Origin: Myxococcales bacterium UBA1660
GTDB taxonomy: Bacteria > Myxococcota_A > Polyangia > Polyangiales > Houyiibacteriaceae
DNA length: 64,000 nt
Assembly: GCA_002320815.1 (NCBI GenBank)
Contig: DCLA01000006.1
Span: 131,318-195,317 of the forward strand
Reading direction: 5' to 3'
Shown one piece after another: positions 1 to 8,444 of this stretch. The notes under the pieces were generated by a model, which saw only the letters and a list, made by a program, of their open reading frames with translations, ran no database searches and had not been told where the DNA came from. The position numbers and the translations under genes were made by a program. The first letter of the stretch is position 1, and each line of letters begins with the position of its first letter.

Positions 1-97
1 CGATCACATTCCACCCGGCGGCCTCCGCGAGGGCGACCACGTAGTTGCCCACGGTGCCCCGGGCACCGGTGACCAGCAGTGTTCCCTTGGTGCTCAC
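1..97 (-). CDS. NAD(P)-binding Rossmann-fold protein, N-terminal fragment
   Basis: Only the first 32 codons lie in the window; the gene continues beyond base 1. It starts with GTG and the start overlaps the trpC stop in a GTGA junction, so it is the last visible gene of the trp operon. The N-terminus has a beta strand followed by TGARGTVG, a glycine-rich dinucleotide-binding loop of the TGxxGxxG type seen in NmrA-like and other atypical short-chain dehydrogenases. Substrate and function cannot be inferred from this fragment. A tryptophan-pathway role is only suggested by position. Confidence 0.6.
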   Translation of the reverse strand, partial: MSTKGTLLVTGARGTVGNYVVALAEAAGWNVI

Positions 98-873
98 GCC
101 ATCGCTCCCAACCACGCCGCCAGGCGCTTCCCCGGCTCTTCGGCCCGCATCAAACCTTCACCCACCAGCGCCGCATCGGCGCGGCCATCGCGCACGCGGC
201 GCAGGTCGTCCTCACTTCGCACGCCGCTCATGTACACCGCCACGCGCTCGGACGGAATGGCCTCGATCAATCGCTCGGCCCGGGCCGGGTCCACCCGGAA
301 GGTCCGCAGGTCCCGCGCGTTGACGCCGACGACGGTCGCGGCGGTCTCGAGCGCCACGCCGAGTTCGCCTTCGTCGGCGGCTTCCACCACCGGCACCAGC
401 CCCCGCGCGTGGCAGGCCGCGACCAGCTCGTGGAGCCGCGCGGCCGGGAGCGCCCGGACCAGGAGGAGGGCCATCGACGCCCCGACGCGCACCGCGAGGT
501 CGAGCTGGAGCTCGTGGAGCACGAACTCCTTGAAGAGGACCGGCACGCCGACGGCGCGGGCGACGCGGCGCACCTCCAGCGGCGACCCACCGAAGCCCAG
601 GCCATCGGCGAGCACCGACACCGCAGCGGCGCCGCCGGCCTGGTAGGCTCGGGCGACCCGGGCGCCCTCCCCCGCGGCGCGACCGCGGATGGCTCCCGCG
701 CTCGGCGAGCGGAACTTCACCTCGGCGATCACCCGCGGCGCGCCGTCCACGCGCCGCAGCGCGTCGGGGGCGCCGCGGCTCTCCGCGCGGGCCTCGCTCG
801 GCTCCCAGCGACGCGCTCGCCGCGCGACCTCCCGCGCCTTGCGCCGGAGGATGCTCTCCAAGACGTCGCTCAC
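94..873 (-). CDS. trpC: Indole-3-glycerol phosphate synthase
   Basis: 259 aa, the usual size for monofunctional TrpC, a TIM barrel that cyclises carboxyphenylamino-deoxyribulose phosphate to indole-3-glycerol phosphate in tryptophan synthesis. Visible motifs are IAEVKFRSPSAG near residue 49 (phosphate/substrate loop), the catalytic-lysine strand PVLFKEFVLHE near 111, and GVNARDLRTF, the counterpart of the usual GINNRNL strand. The GTG start is chosen because it gives the canonical N-terminus and forms a GTGA overlap with the trpD stop. Longer upstream reading in this frame runs inside trpD and is not coding. There is no fused TrpF domain. Confidence 0.95.
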   Translation of the reverse strand: MSDVLESILRRKAREVARRARRWEPSEARAESRGAPDALRRVDGAPRVIAEVKFRSPSAGAIRGRAAGEGARVARAYQAGGAAAVSVLADGLGFGGSPLEVRRVARAVGVPVLFKEFVLHELQLDLAVRVGASMALLLVRALPAARLHELVAACHARGLVPVVEAADEGELGVALETAATVVGVNARDLRTFRVDPARAERLIEAIPSERVAVYMSGVRSEDDLRRVRDGRADAALVGEGLMRAEEPGKRLAAWLGAMA

Positions 874-1891
874 GCCTGGCTGCCCGCGATCCAGCGCTCG
901 AGGGTCGCCGCGGCGGAGCCGTCGTCCAGCGCGCCCGCGGCCCGGGCGGCGCCCTCGCGGGGCGTGGCCGCGACCCCGGCCACACAGAGCGCGGCGCCGG
1001 CGTTGAGGACCACGGCGGTGCGCGGCCCCCCGGGCGCGCCCCCGAGGACTCGCCGCGCGATGGCGGCGTTCTCCTCGGCGTCGCCGCCGGCCAGCGACTC
1101 CAGCGGCGCCGGCTCCACGCCGAAGTCCGCTGGGGTCAACGTCGCGGTGGTCACCGCGCCGTCGCGCCACATCGCCACCTCGGTCGGGCCATGGGGCGCG
1201 ATCTCGTCGAGCCCGCCGGCGCCGTGGACGACCCAGGCGCTCTCGGCGCCGAGCTCCCCGAGGACCTCGGCCAGCGCCTGGATCCGGCGGCCGTCGTAGA
1301 CGCCGACGAGCTGATGGGTGGCGCCCGCCGGGTTCACCAGGGGTCCCAACAGGTTGAAGACGGTGCGCACGCCGAGCTCCCGACGGGGCACCGCCGCGTG
1401 GCGCAGGGCCTGATGGTGCGCCGGCGCGAAGAGGAAGGTGATGCCCGCTTCGTCGAGGCAACGGCGTACGGCGTCCTTCGGCGCGTCGATGCGGACGCCC
1501 AGCGCTTCCAGGACGTCGGCGCTCCCCGAGCGCGAGGAGACCGAGCGGTTCCCGTGTTTGGCCACCGGGACGCCGCAGGCGGCGGCCACCACCGCGCTGA
1601 CGGTGGAGACGTTGAAGGTCCCCGCGCCGTCGCCGCCGGTGCCGCAGGTGTCCAGGAGCGGACCGCCGGCCCCGAGCTCCACCCGCTCGGCGCGGGCCCG
1701 GAGGGTGCGGGCCGCGGCCGTGATCTGCTCGGTGGTCTCGCCCCGGAGTCGGAGCGCGACGGCGAAGCCGGCGACCTGCGCCGGGGTGGCCTCACCGGCC
1801 AGGATGGCGCCCATCGCCGCCTCCATGGCGGGGCCGTCGAAGAGCCCGCCCTCGAGGAGCGTCGAGAGCGCGTCGCGGAGAACCGCCGAGG

Positions 1892-1895
<4 letters not shown>
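870..1895 (-). CDS. trpD: Anthranilate phosphoribosyltransferase
   Basis: 341 aa, normal for TrpD, which transfers the phosphoribosyl group of PRPP to anthranilate. The PRPP-binding loop appears as CGTGGDGAGTFN (canonical GTGGDG..TFN), followed by KHGNRSVSSRSGSAD, the second signature of the family. A C-terminal block with NLLGPLVNP also matches. The GTG start overlaps the trpG stop (GTGA), and its own stop overlaps the trpC start, which implies translational coupling through trpG-trpD-trpC. There is no fused glutamine amidotransferase domain; that function is the separate upstream gene. Confidence 0.96.
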
Positions 1896-2479
<584 letters not shown>

Positions 2480-2486
2480 GGCGGGG

Positions 2487-2492
2487 ATCCTA
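2487..2492 (-). promoter_or_regulatory. Possible -10 element (TAGGAT) of trpG
   Basis: Read on the minus strand this is TAGGAT, 7 bases before the trpG GTG. No convincing -35 is visible. It fits the window-wide TANNNT pattern discussed in the findings and could let trpGDC be transcribed separately from the two genes upstream. Confidence 0.4.
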
Positions 2493-2498
2493 TAGCAC

Positions 2499-3008
2499 TC
2501 AGCGCGGAGAGCGGACCTCGCGCTGGGGCGCGTCGTCCTCGATCTCCGGAAGCGGGCGGATGAGCTCCAGCTCGGCGAAGAACGCAGTGAGCGCCTCCTC
2601 GGCCTCGCGCTGGGCGGTGATGGCGTCGAGCATCGCCAGGTCGTCGGTCATCAGCCCCCGGGCGAGCACCTCGCGGTAGGCCTCGAGGGCCGCCTTGCGG
2701 TCGGCGACGAGCGCCACCGCGCGGTCCCGGAGGGCCACGCCTTCGTCGGTGCTCATCTCCAGAGCGGCGATGGTCGCGCGCTGGCGCTCGGTCGCCGGGA
2801 TGGCGCCCCGCTCGAGGAGCTGGGCGGCGCGGGCGGGCAGGTCATCGGCGACGGCGTCCTCCACCTCCTCCAGGGCGAGCACGGCGAGGTCGTCGCCCAT
2901 CGCGCGCTGCAGATCGGCCACGTCGACGACCAGCCTGCGCGAGGGCCCCTCGTCGGCGTCGTCGCCGCAGGCGGCCAGCACGAGGAGCCCGGCGAGCAGT
3001 CGGCTCAC
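2499..3008 (-). CDS. Small putative lipoprotein, unknown function
   Basis: 169 aa, not recognised. The GTG start overlaps the stop of the upstream hydrolase (GTGA). The first residues form a short signal peptide with lipobox LAAC (Cys14), then an acidic low-complexity stretch, which suggests a lipid-anchored envelope protein. The rest is Ala/Glu/Arg-rich and predicted helical, with a long run of heptad-like charged residues that may be coiled coil. It lies 19 bases before trpG in the same direction, so it is probably co-transcribed with the trp genes, with no visible functional link. Confidence 0.7.
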   Translation of the reverse strand: MSRLLAGLLVLAACGDDADEGPSRRLVVDVADLQRAMGDDLAVLALEEVEDAVADDLPARAAQLLERGAIPATERQRATIAALEMSTDEGVALRDRAVALVADRKAALEAYREVLARGLMTDDLAMLDAITAQREAEEALTAFFAELELIRPLPEIEDDAPQREVRSPR

Positions 3009-3883
3009 GCCGAGAGCCCGCGCTCGCGGAAGAGCTTCTCGATGCGCAGGTTCACCAGCTCCGGGAACTCGACGGCCACGTAGTGGGTGCCGCCGGGCAC
3101 CACCATGAGCTCCGCGCCGGGGATCTTGCGGGCCATCCGCTCCATCGCCGAGCGGGGCGTGAAGAGGTCGCGGTCGCCGGCGATGAGCAGCGTGGGGACG
3201 TCCACGGTCCCCAGGACGTCGCTGGCGTCGTGCTCCCCGAGGAGCTCCAGGGTCCGCATGTAGCGCTTCATGTCCAGGTTCCCGAAGGACGCTGCCAGCT
3301 CGTGGAAGACGTCCTCGTCCAGGGTGCGCGCCGCCAGGCCGATCCGCTTGGCCCACTGGACCGCCTCGGGCATGCCCACCACCCGGCGAGTCAGGGTCTC
3401 GGCGATGCGCGGGATGGATCCGATCCCCCGGATGACCGGGGGGAGCACGTCGCCCATGAAGCCGAGGTTCATCACCGTGCGCCAGGGCTCGCCGCTGACG
3501 CCGTTGATCAGGACCAGCCCGCGCACCCGCTCCGGCGCCTGCCGGTAGAGCTCGAGGGCCACCTGCACCCCCATCGACCAGCCGAAGAGGATCGCGCGCT
3601 CGGCGCCCGCGTCGTCCAAGACGGCCAGCGCGTCGCGGGTCTGGTCCTCCACGGTGAGCGCGTCGAGGCTCGGCGGCGGGCCGCTGCGGTAGAGGCCCCG
3701 GTAGTCCCAGGACAGGAAGCGGTGCTGATCCTCGAAGTACCGAATCTGGTGCTTCCAAGCCATCCAGCTCCCGCCCAGACCGTTGCAGAGGAGGATGGGA
3801 TCCCCCTGGCCGGCCTCGTGATAGGCGAGCTCGGTTCCGTCGAAGGAGGGGATGCGGTGCTCGTTGACCTGGATGGGCTTCAC
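3005..3883 (-). CDS. Alpha/beta-fold hydrolase
   Basis: 292 aa, a typical size for a soluble alpha/beta hydrolase. The nucleophile elbow is GWSMG (Ser103). The acid is probably Asp239 in AGDRDLF, and the catalytic His is His267 in GGTHYVA. The oxyanion region is CNGLGGSW near residue 33 and a helical cap lies between residues 130 and 215. The GTG start gives a natural N-terminus shortly before the first strand. There is no signal peptide, so it should act in the cytoplasm. Substrate is not predictable. It appears to be the first gene of the operon leading to the lipoprotein and trpGDC; the 240-base gap upstream is shared with the divergent gene at 4124. Confidence 0.88.
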   Translation of the reverse strand: MKPIQVNEHRIPSFDGTELAYHEAGQGDPILLCNGLGGSWMAWKHQIRYFEDQHRFLSWDYRGLYRSGPPPSLDALTVEDQTRDALAVLDDAGAERAILFGWSMGVQVALELYRQAPERVRGLVLINGVSGEPWRTVMNLGFMGDVLPPVIRGIGSIPRIAETLTRRVVGMPEAVQWAKRIGLAARTLDEDVFHELAASFGNLDMKRYMRTLELLGEHDASDVLGTVDVPTLLIAGDRDLFTPRSAMERMARKIPGAELMVVPGGTHYVAVEFPELVNLRIEKLFRERGLSA

Positions 3884-4004
3884 GGGGCGAGCCTGACGCA
3901 AGGCCGCCCCACGGACCACCCCGAAGTCCCCTGCACCACCGAAGAGCCGAGCGTTTCCCGAAAGTTTCGCGGCTCGACCGAAAGGAATGTAGGTCCCGCG
4001 CGCC

Positions 4005-4034
4005 TTGACACCCCGAAGGCGCGGCGCGTAGATT
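4005..4034 (+). promoter_or_regulatory. Sigma-70-type promoter for the gene at 4124
   Basis: A perfect -35 TTGACA (4005-4010) is followed by an 18-base spacer and TAGATT (4029-4034), a good -10. Transcription would start near 4041, giving a leader of about 80 bases to the ATG at 4124. This is the clearest consensus promoter in the window. The rest of the divergent gap holds a short palindrome CGAAAGTTTCG at 3959-3969. Confidence 0.7.
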
Positions 4035-4123
4035 CGCCGCCCGCTGCAGTCCCCCGCGCGCGCGATTCGGTCGCGATGGGTGGGGGCGAAACCCTGGTGG
4101 CTGACCGCCACGGGACGAGGAAG

Positions 4124-5341
4124 ATGGCCGACAGCCCGAAGAAGCCCAAGAAGATCAAGGACCTGAAGGCGCGCCTGGGGCGCACGATCGCACCGAACAC
4201 CGGTGGTGGGGCCGTCGTGCCCCCGCCCGGTGCCGCGGGCGGGGCCCCTGGCTCCGCACCCGCGCCCGGTGGTGTGGTCGCTCCGCCCACCGGCGGTGGG
4301 GTCGTTCCCCCGCCCTCCGGTCCTGGCGCGCCTGGCGGCATCGTCGCCCCGCCCTTCGGCAAGAAAGCCGAGGAGCAGAAGAAGGCTGCGGCCGCGGCCT
4401 CCGCCGATCCCTTCGCCTCCGCCGCGCCCGCCGCGGCGGCGGCCGGCCCCCAGGAGGTCCGCCTCGTCCTCGACGACTCCGCCGTCGCCGACAGCGAGGT
4501 GGGTCGGGAGAAGAAGGGCAAGACCGCCATCCTGCTCGGCCTGGGCCTCGTGCTCGGTCTGCTCCTCGGCTACTTCGTCGGTGGGCTCAACGACCGCCGC
4601 AGCCTGCACAACACCGCCGTCCGCGACGGCAAGGACCTCTACGAGTCCGTGCAGGAGGCCTCCGCCGTCCTCGAGACCGCCCAGGCCAAGGTCCGCGACG
4701 CGGTCCAGGCCGCCCGCGGCGGCGCCGGCGAGTCCGCCTCGGTGGACTACGAGGCCATCGAGGCCCTCGGCGCGCTGGAGAAGCCCTTCAACGCCGGCAC
4801 CTTCGCCCGGAAGCACTACTCGCTCTTCCAGCCCCAGACCGTCGACGCGCTCTTCGACTACTACAACAAGGTCAACGTCATCTGGGAGCACATCGAGCGG
4901 CTCCGCGGCATGACCTCCGGCGACGCCCGGCGCGAAGAGCTGAACGCGGCCGCCGGCGCGGCCGAGAACGCCGCCCAGACCGTGGGCTGCATCCCCTCCA
5001 TCCAGGAGAACCGCTACGTCTGCTCCCTGGGCTACGTGGTCGTGCCCGAGGGCGCCGAGGGCAACGCCGTGGAGGTCCGCCCGTCCCGCACCGCTCGCCG
5101 CGGCGTGGAGAAGGAGGTCTACACCGGTGCCGACCTCAGCGAGGACACCGACAAGTGGGTCATCCTGATCAACAACCAGCAGTCGATGGGCGTCCTCGGC
5201 GAGCAGGCCAGCCTCTTCGCCGACTACGTCCGCGAGCTCTCGGTCATCGCCGGTGAGATCACCGCGGCCGTCGAGGTCCAGGGTCGCCTGGAGACCGAGC
5301 TCGGTCAGATCGCCTCGAACGAGGAGCTGGCGACCTTCTGA
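4124..5341 (+). CDS. Pro/Gly-rich single-pass membrane protein, unknown function
   Basis: 405 aa, not assigned to a family. Residues 1-20 are Lys-rich, residues 25-80 are a Gly/Pro/Ala repeat-like tract (GGGVVPPP and variants), then an Ala-rich linker. One membrane segment lies at about 134-154 (ILLGLGLVLGLLLGYFVGGL), followed by a largely helical C-terminal domain of about 250 residues with three cysteines. The Lys/Pro-rich N-terminus is probably cytoplasmic and the helical domain periplasmic. ATG at 4124 is preceded by GAGGAAG; an in-frame ATG at 4076 is possible but less natural. It is a single-gene unit with its own promoter and terminator. Confidence 0.8.
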   Translation: MADSPKKPKKIKDLKARLGRTIAPNTGGGAVVPPPGAAGGAPGSAPAPGGVVAPPTGGGVVPPPSGPGAPGGIVAPPFGKKAEEQKKAAAAASADPFASAAPAAAAAGPQEVRLVLDDSAVADSEVGREKKGKTAILLGLGLVLGLLLGYFVGGLNDRRSLHNTAVRDGKDLYESVQEASAVLETAQAKVRDAVQAARGGAGESASVDYEAIEALGALEKPFNAGTFARKHYSLFQPQTVDALFDYYNKVNVIWEHIERLRGMTSGDARREELNAAAGAAENAAQTVGCIPSIQENRYVCSLGYVVVPEGAEGNAVEVRPSRTARRGVEKEVYTGADLSEDTDKWVILINNQQSMGVLGEQASLFADYVRELSVIAGEITAAVEVQGRLETELGQIASNEELATF

Positions 5342-5363
5342 GTCCCAGCGCCGCTCGCGCACG

Positions 5364-5396
5364 AAGCCTCGTTCCCACCCGGGAGCGAGGCTTTGT
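5364..5396 (+). terminator. Rho-independent-type hairpin after the gene at 4124
   Basis: AAGCCTCGTTCCC (5364-5376) pairs with GGGAGCGAGGCTT (5381-5393) through one T-G wobble, with a 4-base loop. It is followed only by TGT, so the U-tract is weak, but the stem is long and sits 22 bases after the stop. Confidence 0.7.
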
Positions 5397-5419
5397 CGCT
5401 TCTGGGGGCCAGGATCTGG

Positions 5420-5425
5420 TAGCGT
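5420..5425 (+). promoter_or_regulatory. Possible -10 element (TAGCGT) of the first FHA gene
   Basis: TAGCGT lies 8 bases before the GTG at 5434 and there is no Shine-Dalgarno. The same hexamer precedes gyrA. No good -35 is visible. Confidence 0.4.
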
Positions 5426-5433
5426 CGTCCCCC

Positions 5434-6294
5434 GTGGCGCGCTTTCGGCTTCGCTACAAATCCACCGATCTGGAGGTCCCCCCCGGGGAGTTCTTCATCG
5501 GGCGTTCTTCGAGCTGCCATTTGGCCCTCGACGACGGGCTGGTGTCCCGACGCCACGCGGTGCTGCGGGCCCAGGACGACTCCCTCGAGGTGGAGGACCT
5601 GGGCAGCCGCAACGGCGTGAGCGTGAACGGCAAGCGCATCGAGGGGGCGACCCCGCTGCGCCACCTCGACCGGGTGACCATCGGCAGCCAGGAGATGGTC
5701 GTCGTGCGGAGCGGCGAGACCCGGCAGGCGGCCACGCTGCAGATGGAGACCTGCGCGGCGTGCGGCGCGCTGAACGAGACCGACGCCGTCGAGTGCGTGC
5801 GGTGTCACGCCCCCCTTCGCGGCGAGGGCGTGCGCACCACGCTCCAGAACCTGCCGGCGGCGACCTCGCCGGGCGAGGTGTCTACCTTCCATCTCCTCGG
5901 CGGCATCGCCGAGAAGGCGCTGGCCCTCGGGCGCTACGAGGAGGCCGAGCGGGTCCTCTCCCCGGCCCTCAAGAAGCTCGCCGAGTCCGCGCTGGCGGAG
6001 CGCGCCCTCGACGAGCGCGCGCTGCTCGAGGGCATCGGGTACGCCCTCCGCCTCGCCGAAGGTCCCCACGCGAGCCGCTGGATCGACTGGGTCTTCGAGA
6101 TGCACCAGGTCACCGCGCGGGTGATGGACGCCAAGACCCTGGACCGGCTGCACGAGCTCGTCCGTCGCTCCCGCTACGCGAACGCCAAGCCCCTGCGGGC
6201 CTACCTCCTGGTCCTCGAGGGCAAGGTCCTCGCGCCGGCCGAGCGCTTCCTGCTCCGGCGGCTGGAGGGCCTGGAGCGCGTCATCCGCGCCTGA
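5434..6294 (+). CDS. FHA domain protein with zinc ribbon (paralog 1)
   Basis: 286 aa. The N-terminal FHA domain (about 1-95) has the phosphothreonine-binding signature: GRS at 23-25, SRRH at 38-41 and GSRNGVSVNG at 57-66. It is followed by a four-cysteine zinc ribbon, Cys107/Cys110/Cys121/Cys124, and a helical C-terminal domain of about 150 residues without a recognised fold. FHA domains bind phosphothreonine on partners of Ser/Thr kinases; no kinase is encoded nearby. The next gene has the same architecture with identical cysteine spacing, so the two arose by duplication. The GTG start gives MARFRLRY, matching the paralog start. Confidence 0.9.
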   Translation: MARFRLRYKSTDLEVPPGEFFIGRSSSCHLALDDGLVSRRHAVLRAQDDSLEVEDLGSRNGVSVNGKRIEGATPLRHLDRVTIGSQEMVVVRSGETRQAATLQMETCAACGALNETDAVECVRCHAPLRGEGVRTTLQNLPAATSPGEVSTFHLLGGIAEKALALGRYEEAERVLSPALKKLAESALAERALDERALLEGIGYALRLAEGPHASRWIDWVFEMHQVTARVMDAKTLDRLHELVRRSRYANAKPLRAYLLVLEGKVLAPAERFLLRRLEGLERVIRA

Positions 6295-6408
6295 GCGGCC
6301 CGTCGCGCAGGCCGCCCCGGCGACGCCGACGCCACCCAGGCGGGGGACCGCGCCCAGGGTATCCACGCTGGGACACGATTGGTTCGCCATGTCCCCGCTC
6401 AGATCCGC

Positions 6409-6414
6409 TATGCT
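6409..6414 (+). promoter_or_regulatory. -10 element (TATGCT) of the second FHA gene, leaderless type
   Basis: TATGCT is separated from the GTG at 6421 by exactly 6 bases. No Shine-Dalgarno precedes the GTG. Identical hexamer and spacing occur before the gene at 16508. Confidence 0.5.
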
Positions 6415-6420
6415 TGCGAC

Positions 6421-7272
6421 GTGGCGCGCTACCGCCTGCGATTCCTCCTCCAGGAGTTCGACCTTCGGGGCCCCGAGGTGATCATCGGGCGCAGCCCGGA
6501 GTGTCACATCACGATCGAGGATCCCCTCGTCTCGCGGAAGCACGCGAAGATCCTGGTCGACCCCGACGTACCCCCGCGCATCACCGATCTCGGCAGCCGG
6601 AACGGCGTGCGGATCAACGGCGAGAAGATCGAGGGGATTCAGGAGCTCACCCACGGCGACCGCGTCCGGCTGGGCACCCAGGAGCTCGTCTTCTACCAGG
6701 CGACCCGCCAACGCCGGGAGGCGCGCACGACGGGCTTCATGACCGTCTGCCACCAGTGCTCCACGCCCTACCCCGAACAGGCCAAGCAGTGTCCGCACTG
6801 CGGCGCGCCGGCGCGGGACGAGGACACCATGAGCGGCTTGATCATCGAGCCCCGGCGGACCTGGACCTTCCAGCTCCTGGGCGAGGTGATCGAGCGCGCC
6901 CTGGCGACCGGCCGCACCAGCGAGGCGGTCCGGCTGATGCGCCGAGCGGCCCGGGAGGTCGACGAGCGGCTCACCTCCGGCGAGGGCATCGACCCGGAGC
7001 AGCTCACCCACATCTCCGGCTTCGCGCTCCAGCTCGCGGACCAGGGCGGTGGCGTCGAGTGGGTCACCTGGGCCCTGAACGTCCACCGCCAGCAGATGCT
7101 CTTCCCCAACCAGCGCCTCGTGGACCAGATCGAGAAGCTGGACCTGGCGACCATGCCGGACCTGAAGTTCGCCCTCGGCGAGTTCGCCCAGTGGGCCGTG
7201 GCGGAGCGGGTCACCCTGCGGCCGCCGCCGGACCCGCAGCGCGTGGACCGTCTGCAGCAGATCGCTCGCTGA
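6421..7272 (+). CDS. FHA domain protein with zinc ribbon (paralog 2)
   Basis: 283 aa from the GTG at 6421, which aligns its start VARYRLRF with the upstream paralog. An in-frame upstream start at 6379 would add 14 residues of unlikely sequence. FHA signature: GRS (23-25), SRKH (38-41), GSRNGVRING (58-67). The zinc ribbon cysteines 110/113/124/127 have the same C-x2-C-x10-C-x2-C spacing as in the upstream gene. The C-terminal helical domain is also conserved between the two, so both halves are functional. The zinc ribbon may mediate protein contacts; the domain order suggests an adaptor rather than an enzyme. Confidence 0.9.
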   Translation: MARYRLRFLLQEFDLRGPEVIIGRSPECHITIEDPLVSRKHAKILVDPDVPPRITDLGSRNGVRINGEKIEGIQELTHGDRVRLGTQELVFYQATRQRREARTTGFMTVCHQCSTPYPEQAKQCPHCGAPARDEDTMSGLIIEPRRTWTFQLLGEVIERALATGRTSEAVRLMRRAAREVDERLTSGEGIDPEQLTHISGFALQLADQGGGVEWVTWALNVHRQQMLFPNQRLVDQIEKLDLATMPDLKFALGEFAQWAVAERVTLRPPPDPQRVDRLQQIAR

Positions 7273-7354
7273 CCGCCAGCGCGCTGCCAACCGCGGGCGC
7301 GCTCCCGACCGCCAGCGCGCTGCCAACCGCGGGCGCGCTCCCGACCGCCAGCGC
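7271..7354 (+). repeat. 36-bp tandem repeat, 2.3 copies
   Basis: Two exact 36-base units at 7271-7306 and 7307-7342 (each begins GACCGCCAGCGCGCTGCC), followed by a 12-base partial copy. It starts within the stop codon of the FHA gene and lies before the terminator hairpin. It has no stop-free conserved reading that would make it an obvious gene. Confidence 0.9.
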
Positions 7355-7380
7355 TTCGCCGACGGAGCCTCCCCAACGCA

Positions 7381-7412
7381 AACGGCCCGCGCGATTCCTC
7401 GCGCGGGCCGTT
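7381..7412. terminator. Bidirectional terminator hairpin
   Basis: AACGGCCCGCGCGA (7381-7394) and its perfect reverse complement (7399-7412) with loop TTCC. It stands between two convergent genes ending at 7272 and 7432 and can serve both. The flanks are A-rich on the left (GCAA) and T-containing on the right (CGTTCG), not long T-tracts. Confidence 0.75.
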
Positions 7413-7431
7413 CGTTCGTCGAGCCGGTCGC

Positions 7432-8331
7432 TCAGTCGTCGGCGGGCGCGTTGGTCCGCCGGCGCACGTTGCCGGTGATCCGGTCCACGATGTCCGCGTG
7501 CTCGTCGTTGGTGTCGGCGTCGCTCTCCCCGGAGGTCACCGCGTTGACCAGCGCGTGGTCTCCGGCGCCGCGGCGACGGGGCGGGTTGGAGCGCAGCTGG
7601 TCCAGGCGCGAGAGGACGTCCTTGGACTCCATGACCAGGCAGTAGAAGCCGTAGAAGGTCGTGTTGTCGAGGGCCCGGGCCCGGGTGGTCTCGTCCTGCC
7701 ACTCGACCCAGGTGCGCTCGTCGGCGACCTCGTGGAGCTTCCCGGTGCGCTCGAGGCCTTCGCCGAAGCGACGCGCCAGCGCGGCCTTGAAGGTGTCCCA
7801 GTCGGCGCCCTGGAAGACCGAGGCGTCGAAGGCGTGGTACCACTTCCACAGGCGACCATCGATGAAGAAGAAGTAGTCGTCGGCGTTCTCGCCGCGGACT
7901 CGGATCATCGACTCGTCGTTGTTGTGGGTGAACTCGTCGCGCAGGAAGCCCGAGTCGTAGCCCGAGGTGCGCCCGTCGAAGCGGACGATGTTGCTCCGCA
8001 GGCGACGGGTCTCGCGATCCCGCTCGTGCACCAGGCGGTCCTGGTCGGTCACGTTCCGAGCCTTGCGGATCCGCTCCTGGTAGTCGGCGCGGATCTTCTG
8101 CGTGTAGTAGCCGACCAGCTCGCGCTGGCTCCAGCCCCACTGGACCTCGCCGAGGTACGGCGCGATCCCGTCGCTCTGGGGGGCCTGGGGCTCCCGCGGC
8201 TGACGCTGCTGCTGGCGGCGCCGGCCCCGTTGGGCGTCGGCGTCACTGGTCGACAGATGCAGGACACCGCCCACCACGAAGGTGGACATGAGCATCCCCA
8301 GGATTGCTCGCTTCATCATGCTGTGGGCCAT
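7432..8331 (-). CDS. Secreted protein of unknown function
   Basis: 299 aa with ATG at 8331 behind GGAGGAG, a strong ribosome binding site. A GTG four codons upstream would fall inside that site. A signal peptide is visible: MAHSMMKR, a hydrophobic stretch, and a likely cleavage after ADA near residue 33. A Gln/Arg-rich linker follows, then a mixed domain rich in aromatic residues (YFFFIDGRLWKWYHAF and others) that I do not recognise. It is probably periplasmic or surface-exposed. The C-terminus is acidic and polar. It has its own candidate promoter at 8391-8420. Confidence 0.75.
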   Translation of the reverse strand: MAHSMMKRAILGMLMSTFVVGGVLHLSTSDADAQRGRRRQQQRQPREPQAPQSDGIAPYLGEVQWGWSQRELVGYYTQKIRADYQERIRKARNVTDQDRLVHERDRETRRLRSNIVRFDGRTSGYDSGFLRDEFTHNNDESMIRVRGENADDYFFFIDGRLWKWYHAFDASVFQGADWDTFKAALARRFGEGLERTGKLHEVADERTWVEWQDETTRARALDNTTFYGFYCLVMESKDVLSRLDQLRSNPPRRRGAGDHALVNAVTSGESDADTNDEHADIVDRITGNVRRRTNAPADD

Positions 8332-8390
8332 CGGCTCCTCCACTCTCCCATCTCACCCCACATGTGTCTGCGCGGGCGCGGAGCGGCAGC

Positions 8391-8420
8391 AACATACACC
8401 GCGGCCGTCCGGAGTCACAA
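8391..8420 (-). promoter_or_regulatory. Candidate promoter of the secreted protein at 7432-8331
   Basis: On the minus strand, TTGTGA (8420-8415) is followed by 18 bases and TATGTT (8396-8391). The start codon is 59 bases downstream, leaving room for the Shine-Dalgarno sequence, unlike the leaderless genes elsewhere in the window. Confidence 0.45.
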
Positions 8421-8444
8421 GGACGAGGCACCCACCCGAAGGAT

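Noticed and set aside
3884..5362. An upstream extension of the alpha/beta hydrolase on the minus strand through the gene at 4124
   Set aside because: The extension is Gly/Arg/Asp-rich and is the antisense of a real gene. The true start is at 3883.
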